From Microcoleus sp. LEGE 07076 (GTDB lineage: Bacteria > Cyanobacteriota > Cyanobacteriia > Cyanobacteriales > Microcoleaceae), in assembly GCF_015207455.1 (NCBI RefSeq), contig NZ_JADEWV010000036.1, positions 1 through 42,235 of the forward strand: a stretch of DNA of 42,235 bases. The letters run 5' to 3'. Both the position numbers and the translations under genes were made by a program. Below are positions 8,619 to 16,695 of the stretch, piece after piece; the stretch's first letter is position 1; each line of letters starts with the position of its first letter. Under the pieces are notes generated by a model. The model ran no database searches, was not told the origin of the DNA, and worked only from the letters and a program-made list of their open reading frames with translations.

Positions 8619-9488
8619 TTATGAAGGAGCTATCACGGCTAAAGCTTGGGGAATCACGCGGAATTTTGCAGGCGTGTGAGTGGTGATTTCACCGTCGGTA
8701 TTAATCGGACGGCGTTTGCTAGTATTAATCTCAAATTCTTGAGCGCGCAAGGCGCGAACGTTAGGCCAACTCGTATGATTTCCTTGCTTCATCGCCGGGA
8801 GTAAAGCAATGATTTCCCACCAATGTTGTGTTTCTAAACTGTACAAATCCAGTCGCCTGTCGTCGATGGTGGCATCCTCAGCAACAGTCATGCCGCCGCC
8901 GTAGTAGCGACCGTTGCCGATCGCAATTTGAATGCTTTTAACATTAAAAGATTCGTTGTTAACCCTAATTTCTGCTCTGAACGGTCGCGATTTCCGAATT
9001 GTCTGCCAAGCAGTAAAAGCATAGGCAAAAACTCCCCAACGCTGCTTTACGTCTTTAGTCAGCCGCTGGGTAATTTGGACGCTCAATCCCAAACTTGCCA
9101 CATTTAAGAAATGCTGGTTGTTTACCAAACCTAAGTCTATGAGGCGAATTTTTCCGCTGGAAATTATTTGACAAGCTGTGGGTAAAGCTATAGGAATTCC
9201 CAGAGTGCGAGCTAGGTCATTAGCTGTTCCCATCGGCAAAATACCCAAGGGCAATTTAGTGTCAATCAAGCCTTCGATGGCGCAGTTGAGAGTGCCGTCG
9301 CCGCCGCCGATTATGACTAATTCGACTTGATTTTGGTAGCGCCGAATTGTGTCTGAAATTTGGCTGGCGCGATCGGTAGATTCTACAATTAATTCAAAAC
9401 CCAGTGCTTGTAGTTCTGCAATGGCTTGAGATAATAGTTCTTGCCCTTTTCGGGAGTGCTGGTTTACTAAAAGTAGAGCTTTCTTCAT
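8619..9488 (-). CDS. Diacylglycerol kinase-catalytic-domain lipid kinase (YegS-type)
   Basis: A 289-residue soluble or membrane-associated lipid kinase of the DAGK_cat family, which phosphorylates diacylglycerol or a related lipid with ATP. The ATP-binding GGGDGTLN lies at residues 61-68 and the conserved LGILPMGTANDLART at about 81-95. The C-terminal beta domain contains GNGRYYGGGMTVAEDATIDD and ends with NTDGEITTHTPAKFRVIP, the usual family order. Its length is normal. The ATG at 9488 is the first start, directly before the KKALLLVNQHSRKG strand. It diverges from the HEAT-repeat gene across a 360-base gap. The lipid substrate cannot be told from the sequence. Confidence 0.88.
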   Translation of the reverse strand: MKKALLLVNQHSRKGQELLSQAIAELQALGFELIVESTDRASQISDTIRRYQNQVELVIIGGGDGTLNCAIEGLIDTKLPLGILPMGTANDLARTLGIPIALPTACQIISSGKIRLIDLGLVNNQHFLNVASLGLSVQITQRLTKDVKQRWGVFAYAFTAWQTIRKSRPFRAEIRVNNESFNVKSIQIAIGNGRYYGGGMTVAEDATIDDRRLDLYSLETQHWWEIIALLPAMKQGNHTSWPNVRALRAQEFEINTSKRRPINTDGEITTHTPAKFRVIPQALAVIAPS

Positions 9489-9848
9489 GTATTAGCTTTT
9501 TATGAGCAATATTGAGTGTTGTTAATTACTGTATAAGCTGGATGGTTTAAGTGTATGAAATTAATTATTGAAAGTGGTTTTTTGTGATATGAGGTAGACT
9601 ATTAGAGGGGGAATTGGGGATTGGTAATTGGTAATTTGAGTTTGGGTTGGCTACCAGCTATGATTTAGGAGTGATTGCAGATTGCGGGAGCGTACCTGAC
9701 TTAACTGAGAAAGGTTATAGTTTCATTTTACAGGTTATGATGGATTGACAAAAATGTCAAAAAATGGATAATTGTAGCAAAATATTGCTAAAAAGTAGCT
9801 GCGGCTCTGGGCTAGCAGCAAACAATCTCGCTTCTCGATCGAAGCTAA
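9489..9848. other. Divergent intergenic region, lipid kinase / HEAT protein
   Basis: 360 bases without an ORF of note. It contains the promoter-like site at 9745-9772 and, just before the HEAT gene, an AT-rich stretch ending at the start codon. No tandem array is present, unlike most gaps in this window. Confidence 0.5.
9745..9772 (+). promoter_or_regulatory. Putative promoter with overlapping TTGACA-N4-TGTCAA palindrome
   Basis: TTGACA at 9745-9750 and GATAAT at 9767-9772 are 16 bases apart, a good sigma-70-type pair about 75 bases upstream of the HEAT-repeat gene. The -35 hexamer is the left half of a perfect inverted repeat TTGACA-AAAA-TGTCAA, so a repressor could bind there. The repressor is unknown. 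Confidence 0.5.
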
Positions 9849-11180
9849 ATGAAAATCATGTGTGATATTTTACAAAAAGCGCAGGTTGCTGCCGATCGCC
9901 AAAACTGGCCGGAGTTAGTCGAATGCTTGCAGCAAGTGACAGCTAACACTAGCAAGTCGCAGGAACAACAAATTTTAGAGCAATCTGTCAGTTTAGCAAT
10001 ACAAGCTTTAGAATGGGGCGATTTTCAAGACCGCTGGGAAATTGCTAAAGTATTGCCAAATCTGGGAAATGGCGCGATCGCACCTTTAATTGCCGTGCTC
10101 GAAGACGAAGACGGCGACACGGAACCGCGGTGGTTCGCCGCCCGCATTCTGGGAAAGTTCGTGAAGCCTAGCTATCCCGAAGGGAATCGCCCGGAAGTGA
10201 TTGCAGCTTTAGTAAAATTAGTCAAAAATACCGACGAAGAACTGAGTCAAATCGCGGCCCAAACCCTGGCGAATTTCGGCAGCGCAGCGATAGAATCCTT
10301 AGCAAATCTCTTGCAGCAAGAAGACTCGCGACTGTTTGCAACAGCAGCCCTCGCCCAAATTCGGCACCCCGAAATCATCGTACCGCTGTTGGGCGTAGTC
10401 AAAGATTCTCAAGTGGGAGTGCGGGTGGCTGCGATCGAGGCTTTGAGCAGCTTTCGCGACTCCCGCATTCCGCCGATACTGGTAGAAGCGCTCAAAGATG
10501 TGGCGGCAGCAGTCAGAAAAGAAGCAGTGCGAGCTCTGGGAGTTCGCGCTTATTTAGACGCAGAATTAGATTTAGTTAAGTTGCTCAAACCTTTGCTTTG
10601 GGACATCCGATTAGAAGTGTGCCAACAAGCGGCGATCGCGATCGGGCGAGTGAAAACCGATGCTGCGGCTGCTGCTTTATTTGAATTGCTGCGATCGCCC
10701 GCAACTCCAGTCGAGTTGCAAATTGAAACTGTGCGCGCCCTAAGCTGGATGGAAACTGCAACCGCTTTAGAATATTTGCACCAAACCTTAATTGCTGATA
10801 TCAATAACACAAAATCGGCTGTTTGTCAAGAGATTGTTAATGTTTTAGGTCGAGGGTCAAAGCCGGAATTAAAAGCGACAACTGCTGAAATGGCGATCGA
10901 TTTGCTTGCAAGCAATCATCCCGCCGTGCAGTCGGCAGAAATGAAACAATCTTTAGCTTTAAGCTTAGGGAAATTAGGAGACACCAGAGCGCTAGATGTG
11001 CTGATTCAACTGTTAGCAGATGCCGACAACAGCGTCAGGCTGCACAGTTTATCAGCGCTCAAACAGCTAGGTGCTGGGGAAGTCCGGCAGCAATTAGAGA
11101 GTTTAGCTAAGCAAGACAATCTGGAACCGGGATTGAGAGAGGGAATTGCGATCGCCCTGCAAGAATGGCAGGAAAATTAG
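9849..11180 (+). CDS. HEAT-repeat (PBS-lyase-like repeat) protein
   Basis: A 443-residue alpha-solenoid made almost entirely of HEAT-like repeats of about 30 residues, for example WFAARILGKF, IAAQTLANFGSAAIESLANLL, VRVAAIEALSSFRDSRIPPILVEAL, VRKEAVRALGV and VRLHSLSALKQLG. Similar solenoids occur in phycobilin lyases (CpcE/F type) and in NblB, and others are scaffolds. No phycobiliprotein gene is nearby, so a lyase role is not supported. There is no signal peptide or membrane segment. Starts at 9849 (MKIM) and 9858 (M) are both possible; neither has a strong ribosome site. The gene ends with TAG shortly before a long heptamer array. Confidence 0.85.
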   Translation: MKIMCDILQKAQVAADRQNWPELVECLQQVTANTSKSQEQQILEQSVSLAIQALEWGDFQDRWEIAKVLPNLGNGAIAPLIAVLEDEDGDTEPRWFAARILGKFVKPSYPEGNRPEVIAALVKLVKNTDEELSQIAAQTLANFGSAAIESLANLLQQEDSRLFATAALAQIRHPEIIVPLLGVVKDSQVGVRVAAIEALSSFRDSRIPPILVEALKDVAAAVRKEAVRALGVRAYLDAELDLVKLLKPLLWDIRLEVCQQAAIAIGRVKTDAAAAALFELLRSPATPVELQIETVRALSWMETATALEYLHQTLIADINNTKSAVCQEIVNVLGRGSKPELKATTAEMAIDLLASNHPAVQSAEMKQSLALSLGKLGDTRALDVLIQLLADADNSVRLHSLSALKQLGAGEVRQQLESLAKQDNLEPGLREGIAIALQEWQEN

Positions 11181-11184
11181 TCTT

Positions 11185-11352
11185 GTTGAGGGTTGACTGT
11201 TGAGGGTTGACTGTTGACGGTTGACTGACAACTAACAACTAACAACTAACAACTAACAACTAACAACTAACAACTAACAACTAACAACTAACAACTAACA
11301 ACTAACAACTAACAACTAACAACTAACAACTAACAACTAACAACTAACAACT
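11185..11352. repeat. Heptamer tandem array (ACAACTA)n, about 18 perfect units
   Basis: From 11228 to 11352 the sequence is an uninterrupted ACAACTA heptamer array of 125 bases. It is preceded by a 14-base unit (GTTGAGGGTTGACT) repeated two to three times. Such STRR arrays are known from filamentous cyanobacteria. The array overlaps the 3' end of the histidine kinase gene by 16 bases. Confidence 0.97.
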
Positions 11353-14300
11353 GGCTCAATTGGCAATCGCACTCCGAAAGTCGAGCCGAGTCCTTCCCCG
11401 GGACTTTCGACCCAGACAGTGCCGCCGTGGAGTTCGACCAGATGGCGGACGATCGCCAATCCCAGTCCCAGCCCGCCGTAATTGCGCGTAGAACTGCTGT
11501 CAGCTTGCCGGAAGCGATCGAACACAAACGGCAAAAACTCCTTGCTGATGCCAATTCCCGTATCGCTGACAGCGAGAGTCACAGAGTGAACCGGAGACAC
11601 AGACAAAATGGCACTACCAGCCGATCGCGGTTCCCCATCCTCCGAGATCCTGATTTCCACGCGACCCGACGGCGGCGTAAACTTAATCGCATTCGAGAGC
11701 AAATTCCAAACCACCTGCTGCAAGCGGATAGCATCGCCCCTCAGACTGGTCGCCCCTTCGCCGTAAAAACTTGCCAATTCAACTCCCTTAACTTCAGCAT
11801 CGGGGCCTAGCGCCTTGACTGCGGTTTCTGCAATCAATACCAAATTCACCGGGGACAGCTTCAAACACACTTTGCCGCTAACAATCCGGGAAATGTCGAG
11901 CAAATCCTCAATCATCTGAGTCTGCAACCGCCCGTTGCGCTCGATCGTCTCCAAAGCCACAGCCGTTTTTTCAGCACTCAACTTGCGCTGGCGCAGCATC
12001 TGAGCCCAGCCCACCACCGCGTTGAGAGGCGTCCGCAACTCGTGAGAAAGCGTTGCCAAAAACTCGTCTTTAATTCGGTTGGCTTCCGCCGCTTCCCGGT
12101 AAAGCCGCCCATTGTCGATCGCCACCCCCAAATCCCGCGCCAAATCCTCCAGCAATACCAAATCGCCTTGTCCGCAGCGGCGGCCGGACTCCCCGCACAG
12201 CAGCGAAATCGCTCCCAGCGTCCGCCCGCGAGCCATCAGCGGCACGCAGATTGCCGATAGCGGAGTCTGGGCTCGCAGCACTTCCTGCAGTTCCCTGTCC
12301 GGTATCACCGCCTCGATCGCCCAATTCGGTATTTCTGGGTAAAGCTTCGACTCCCCAGTCCGCAGCACCTTTGCGATTCCGTGGTGTGCGTGGGGGTCTA
12401 CGGGTAAGCGCTGGTCGATTTGCCACAGCAGAGAGACTTGGCTCGGATCTGAGTGAGCAAGTGCTTGCAGGCCGATCGAGCCGTCGGCCTCGATTAAATG
12501 CACGCAGCACCAGTCCCCCAACTCCGGCACTGCTAAATTTGCCAAACCTTGCAGCGCTTCCTGGTAATCCAAGGAAGCCGACGACGACAGCAAAGCCAAA
12601 GCTCTAGCGCGGAAATCGGCTGTTTGAGTCGCTCGCTGGCGATCGTCAATATCGGTACAAGTCCCGAACCACTTGATGATTTTCCCCTCAGCATCCAGCA
12701 CGGGCAATGCCCTGCCCAGATGCCAGCGGTAAGACCCGTCAGATGCGCGTTTAAAGCGGTATTCCACCTCATAAGTCCCCCCCGTCTGCACCGAGGTCTT
12801 CCAGCGTTCTAGGCAGTTTTCCACGTCATCTGGGTGCAAAACTGGCTGCCACCCCCAGCCTTGAGTTTCCTCCAGCGTCATGCCGGTATATTCAAACCAG
12901 CGCTGGTTGTAATAGTCGATCGCACCGTCGGGCAAAGCAGTCCAAACTATTTGCGGGATGGATTCAGCGAGGACGCGGTACAACTGTTCGCTGGCTTCTG
13001 CTTGGTGGCGGGCGGCTTGTTCCCGCGCCAATGCCAGATTCCGCTGTTCTTCGGCTTGTTTGCGAGCGGTGATGTCGCCGATCGCCCCGATCCACTTGCA
13101 GGGATTGCCTTGAGAATCAAGCACTGCTTTGCCCCGATCGATCCAGTGAAGCCAGCGGCCGCTTTGGCTCTGAACGCGGTATTCCTCAAAAAATGGTGTA
13201 GCAGAGATGTCTGGCGCGCTCAAATATCGATCGACCGCGGCCTGGACTCGATCTCGGTCTTCCGAATTCAAGATACTGTTCCAAGCTGCTCTCGTCCTCG
13301 GAAACCCACCTTTTTCGTACTCCAAATGTTTGTCTATCTGACCGAACCACAGGACGATCCCAGTCTCAATATCCCATTCGTAAATCAAATTGCTGGCACT
13401 TTCAGCAGCAATCCGAAACCGCTCTTCAGACTGTCGCAGCACTTCCAAAAAGTTCAAACGTTCCGTCACGTCCAGAACCAGGGACAGCACCGATATCAAC
13501 TGTCCCGAATCGCTGTAAAAAGCCGAATTATACCATTCACAGTGCAGCAACGAACCGCCCTTAGTATAATTGCTGTTGCGAACTACATTGCAGCGAGCTC
13601 CTGGTTTTTTTAAACTATAAATTGCCGCTTTTACATCTTCTAAATCGCCCTCATCGTTCGAGTTCCATTCACTAAAATGCTTCCCTAAAACTTCTGCTTC
13701 CTTCCAGCCAAAAATCTTCTCGGCTGCCGGCGACCACCCGCCGATCCGAAAGTTTTCATCCCACTCAATCACCGCTAGAGGAGTATTTTCAAAATGAGAA
13801 TTGAGTTTTTGCAGCGCCTCGCGCAGGGATGCTTCTACTTGTTTGCGCCTAGTTATATCGCTAAAAGAAATAGCAATGCCGTCCCCCAATTTAACAGTCA
13901 TAACCCGAAACCAGCCGACAATGCCTTCGCTGTTGTAAGAAATCTCGGTATCTAGAGGAATTCCTGTTTCAGCAACTTGCACGTAACGATCGAACAAATC
14001 GCTATTTTTATGGCCCGGCAGCACCTCCAACAATCGCTTTCCCACCAATTCTTCAGGAGCGATATGCTGAATTTTTGCCGCTGCGGGATTGACGTATTCC
14101 CATTCAAAATCCACAATTTTAGAGCCATCGCGAAGGCTGCGGAACACATTAAATCCGTCTAGAGATAATTCCTGAAAAACCCGGAAGCGTTCTTCGCTTT
14201 CTTGCAGCTTGCTTACAGTGTCGAGCAACAGTTCCTCGATTCGCTCGCGCTGAGCTATTACCGAGACCAATTGCTGGTTAATTTGCTGGAGTTGGGTTCC

Positions 14301-14747
14301 CGGGGAGGCGACGGAATTTTTAATCGCCCCGGAGGCTTGCCATTGAGGTTCGACCTTTTCAGTTTCCGGCGCTGTATTTGCTGGTAAAGAAGCCAAACCG
14401 CCCGAAGTCAATAGTTGAGAAAGCGATGGCATCAGTTCGGCCACAGCCCACAAAGAGATGACAGCGGTAACGGCGGCGAGCAAACTTGAGGGCTCGTAGC
14501 TGGGATGCACCAGCATCCAAACCTGCATCAGGTAAGTTGTCCCGCAGCAGAAAAACCAGGCTCCCAACAAAAGAAACCTCTTGCTCGAAGGCAACTTGCG
14601 GTGCTTCCACGCAAAGTATGTCAGAATTGCTGGAACTGAATAATCAGCCAGGGCAATTAACAAATCGCTGACCGCGTGCAGTCCCATCAACTGCAAAGGC
14701 CACCCTTCCCATCCACCTTGGGGAATAAAATTTTGGCTAAATGACAT
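11337..14747 (-). CDS. Membrane sensor histidine kinase: ethylene-receptor-like domain, PAS x3-4, GAF, HisKA, HATPase
   Basis: A 1136-residue kinase. Three hydrophobic helices (about residues 20-110) align with the plant/cyanobacterial ethylene-binding domain: SDLLIALADYSVP (Asp28, ETR1 Asp25) and GAWFFCCGTTYLMQVW. Cys68 matches copper-binding Cys65 of ETR1, but Tyr72 replaces His69, so classical copper/ethylene binding is doubtful. A coiled segment (about 150-185) leads to PAS-like domains at about 185-300, 310-430, 440-560 and 585-700, each of the last two ending in a PAC-type block, and then a GAF domain (about 715-880). HisKA has the phospho-accepting His902 in SHELRTPLN. The ATPase domain (about 1005-1132) has N, G1 (DTGIGI) and G2 (GGLGLGLAI) boxes. 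There is no receiver domain. The last codons (VVSC and stop) are encoded by the heptamer array. No response regulator is adjacent. Confidence 0.93.
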   Translation of the reverse strand: MSFSQNFIPQGGWEGWPLQLMGLHAVSDLLIALADYSVPAILTYFAWKHRKLPSSKRFLLLGAWFFCCGTTYLMQVWMLVHPSYEPSSLLAAVTAVISLWAVAELMPSLSQLLTSGGLASLPANTAPETEKVEPQWQASGAIKNSVASPGTQLQQINQQLVSVIAQRERIEELLLDTVSKLQESEERFRVFQELSLDGFNVFRSLRDGSKIVDFEWEYVNPAAAKIQHIAPEELVGKRLLEVLPGHKNSDLFDRYVQVAETGIPLDTEISYNSEGIVGWFRVMTVKLGDGIAISFSDITRRKQVEASLREALQKLNSHFENTPLAVIEWDENFRIGGWSPAAEKIFGWKEAEVLGKHFSEWNSNDEGDLEDVKAAIYSLKKPGARCNVVRNSNYTKGGSLLHCEWYNSAFYSDSGQLISVLSLVLDVTERLNFLEVLRQSEERFRIAAESASNLIYEWDIETGIVLWFGQIDKHLEYEKGGFPRTRAAWNSILNSEDRDRVQAAVDRYLSAPDISATPFFEEYRVQSQSGRWLHWIDRGKAVLDSQGNPCKWIGAIGDITARKQAEEQRNLALAREQAARHQAEASEQLYRVLAESIPQIVWTALPDGAIDYYNQRWFEYTGMTLEETQGWGWQPVLHPDDVENCLERWKTSVQTGGTYEVEYRFKRASDGSYRWHLGRALPVLDAEGKIIKWFGTCTDIDDRQRATQTADFRARALALLSSSASLDYQEALQGLANLAVPELGDWCCVHLIEADGSIGLQALAHSDPSQVSLLWQIDQRLPVDPHAHHGIAKVLRTGESKLYPEIPNWAIEAVIPDRELQEVLRAQTPLSAICVPLMARGRTLGAISLLCGESGRRCGQGDLVLLEDLARDLGVAIDNGRLYREAAEANRIKDEFLATLSHELRTPLNAVVGWAQMLRQRKLSAEKTAVALETIERNGRLQTQMIEDLLDISRIVSGKVCLKLSPVNLVLIAETAVKALGPDAEVKGVELASFYGEGATSLRGDAIRLQQVVWNLLSNAIKFTPPSGRVEIRISEDGEPRSAGSAILSVSPVHSVTLAVSDTGIGISKEFLPFVFDRFRQADSSSTRNYGGLGLGLAIVRHLVELHGGTVWVESPGEGLGSTFGVRLPIEPVVSC

Positions 14748-15483
14748 AATCTTAAGAGATAATTGCAGGATTTCGGCTTTCCTGTGCGATCGATCTTACT
14801 TGCAGTTGTGTTGCTGACCCGCTCTAGCAATCCTCACTGATTCGCGAAATTTGTAGGGGTAGTCCTAAGAGTTCCTACCCCACGGATTCGGAATCTTCAC
14901 GAGGGGAAGATCCCTACAATAAATTATACAAATGATGCGAGGCTCGCTATAATTCCTAGTTATACACAAAAAACACAAAAAAAACCGTAAATTTCAGCCT
15001 GGTTCAAAGTCGATCGCTCTTTTTTTCCGGGCGGAAATATTCGGACACTTATGGACGGATTTAGGGAACTCCAGGTACTGTAGTGTCCCTAAAACAGGAA
15101 ATTGAATGCTATTTCTAGAGGCTCAAAGTTATTATATAAAATCCCGCGTTTTAACGCAATCTATCAAGGGATTAGAACTGCTAAGTTGATTAAAATAATT
15201 GAGTTGCAAGCTGGCAAACTTATTTAAATATACCCTGACTTAATCGGTTATTTGATAATTTTGCCCGCTCAAAAATCTATTTAACATTAGAGAAGCGACA
15301 TTTACTGTACATGGATAAATCCTGTTCCCGCAAGTTGATTCGTAGAACCAAGCATCTCCGCATCTGGCTGCATCAAAACTAATCTGTAGTGTATCAAAAT
15401 CTACTAAATACTTCAACTAAATCGGTTAATGTGAGTGACGATCTTCGAGAAAAATGTCTGAAACCATCTAGAATGAAACATCC
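14748..15483. other. 736-base intergenic region, kinase / LysR gene
   Basis: Divergent gap with no convincing gene. At 14851-14919 there is a small element with perfect ends TTGTAGGG/CCCTACAA and an inner GGGGTAG/CTACCCC hairpin. The rest is AT-rich. A weak TAGAAT box about 14 bases before the LysR start could be its -10 element. Confidence 0.45.
14851..14919. repeat. Small palindromic element, TTGTAGGG ends
   Basis: The outer 8-base inverted repeat TTGTAGGG ... CCCTACAA encloses an inner stem GGGGTAG / CTACCCC and a GGGGAAGATCCC-like segment, 69 bases in all. The compact nested stems look like a MITE-like element. It lies between divergent genes, so it is unlikely to be a terminator of either. 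Confidence 0.5.
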
Positions 15484-16479
15484 ATGCGCTTAGAGCAGCT
15501 TCAAGCATTTCTTTCAGTTGCTGAAACCGGGAGCTTTCAGCAAGCAGCCCGGAAGTGCGGCGTTACTCAATCGACTATTAGCCGCCAAGTGCAGGGACTC
15601 GAAGCGGAAGTCGGTTTATCGCTGTTTCACCGCGCGGGAAGCGCGAAACTGACTGTGGGGGGGGAACGCCTATTACCTCACGCTCGGAAAATCTGTCAGA
15701 ATTGGCAAAATGCTGCTGAAGAATTGGGAGACTTGTTGGCGGGAAAGCAGCCGGAACTGTGCGTGGCTGCGATTCACTCGGTTTGCGCTGCTTATTTGCC
15801 GCCTGTGCTGCAAAGGTTTTGTCGCGACTATCCAGAGGTGCAGTTGCGGGTGACTTCCCTCGGGAGCGATCGAGCTTTGAAAGTTCTCAAAGACGGTTTG
15901 GTGGACATAGCGGTGGTGATGAACAACCGCTATTTTACTCAAGCCCCGGAAATGTTGGTTGAGGTACTCTACAATGAGCCGATCGAGGTGTTGATGGCCG
16001 CAAATCATCCCTTGGCCGAGTACGATCGAGTACCTTGGTCGGAATTGATTTGTTACCCGCAAGTGGTGTTTAAGGACGGGTACGGAATGCAGCGGATGGT
16101 GCAAGAACAATTTGGACGCATGGGTGCTAAACTTCATGCTGTTTTGGAACTCAACACTCTTGATGCTTTTCGGGGTGTGGTGAGACAGGGAGAATTGATT
16201 GCTTTGCTACCGCATTCAGCTTTGCTTGAGGCGGAGGGCGATCGCACTTTAGCAATTCGGCCGATCGCCAAACAAAACGCAAATTCCAAAGTTTCGGCGA
16301 TCCTCTTCGAGGGCTTCGCTAACGGTCAATCGGCGATCGATCCGATTTGGACTCGCGAAGTAGTGTTGGTGACAACTCACGATCGAATGCAAATTCCGCC
16401 GATCGCCCATTTCTGGAATCTGGTACGCGAACTTGTGCCACCATTAGATGTCATCAAGCTCGGAAAATTAGGGAATTAA
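15484..16479 (+). CDS. LysR-type transcriptional regulator
   Basis: A 331-residue LysR regulator. The N-terminal winged HTH (residues 1-62) reads MRLEQLQAFLSVAETGSF..AA...GVTQSTISRQVQ.LE...G..LF.R, with a linker helix to about 85 and a periplasmic-binding-protein-like effector domain (about 90-300). It is related to, but not clearly identical with, the cyanobacterial RbcR/NdhR/CmpR group; neither a neighbouring target nor the effector reveals its role. The C-terminus is longer than usual, with a tail PPLDVIKLGKLGN. LysR regulators commonly control a divergent neighbour, here the sensor kinase across 736 bases, but no binding site was identified. ATG at 15484 gives the canonical start. Confidence 0.9.
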   Translation: MRLEQLQAFLSVAETGSFQQAARKCGVTQSTISRQVQGLEAEVGLSLFHRAGSAKLTVGGERLLPHARKICQNWQNAAEELGDLLAGKQPELCVAAIHSVCAAYLPPVLQRFCRDYPEVQLRVTSLGSDRALKVLKDGLVDIAVVMNNRYFTQAPEMLVEVLYNEPIEVLMAANHPLAEYDRVPWSELICYPQVVFKDGYGMQRMVQEQFGRMGAKLHAVLELNTLDAFRGVVRQGELIALLPHSALLEAEGDRTLAIRPIAKQNANSKVSAILFEGFANGQSAIDPIWTREVVLVTTHDRMQIPPIAHFWNLVRELVPPLDVIKLGKLGN

Positions 16480-16637
16480 TACGATTTGATATTGTAAATT
16501 TTAGGCTTTATACTAGGTATATATGACAACATAAATATGGATAAATATCTACATCCTCCGGCTTTTTCAAAGAGCGTAGAATTCGAGAATATTGAATTGA
16601 CACTTGTAAAGTACAAATAAAAAACCGCTCAAATGTC

Positions 16638-16682
16638 ACCAACAACCACTAACCAATAACCACTAACCACTAACCAACTACC
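16638..16682. repeat. Heptamer array upstream of the TrpD-like gene
   Basis: Imperfect heptamers of the AACCACT/AACCAAT type run from about 16638 to 16682 and end 14 bases before the ATG at 16696. No Shine-Dalgarno-like sequence separates array and start. Confidence 0.8.
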
Positions 16683-16695
16683 AAATACAAGAATT

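Noticed and set aside
11228-11352. Possible CRISPR-like array
   Set aside because: Unit is 7 bases with no spacers; it is a direct heptamer array.
12070-12510. Long ORFs within the kinase gene (both strands)
   Set aside because: They lie entirely inside the firmly identified kinase frame and have unusual composition; shadows of GC-rich coding sequence.
15312-15383. 23-codon basic ORF upstream of the LysR gene
   Set aside because: Too short, no ribosome site, no known family.
16537-16620. 27-codon ORF between LysR and TrpD-like genes
   Set aside because: No ribosome site and no sign of selection; probably chance in AT-rich sequence.
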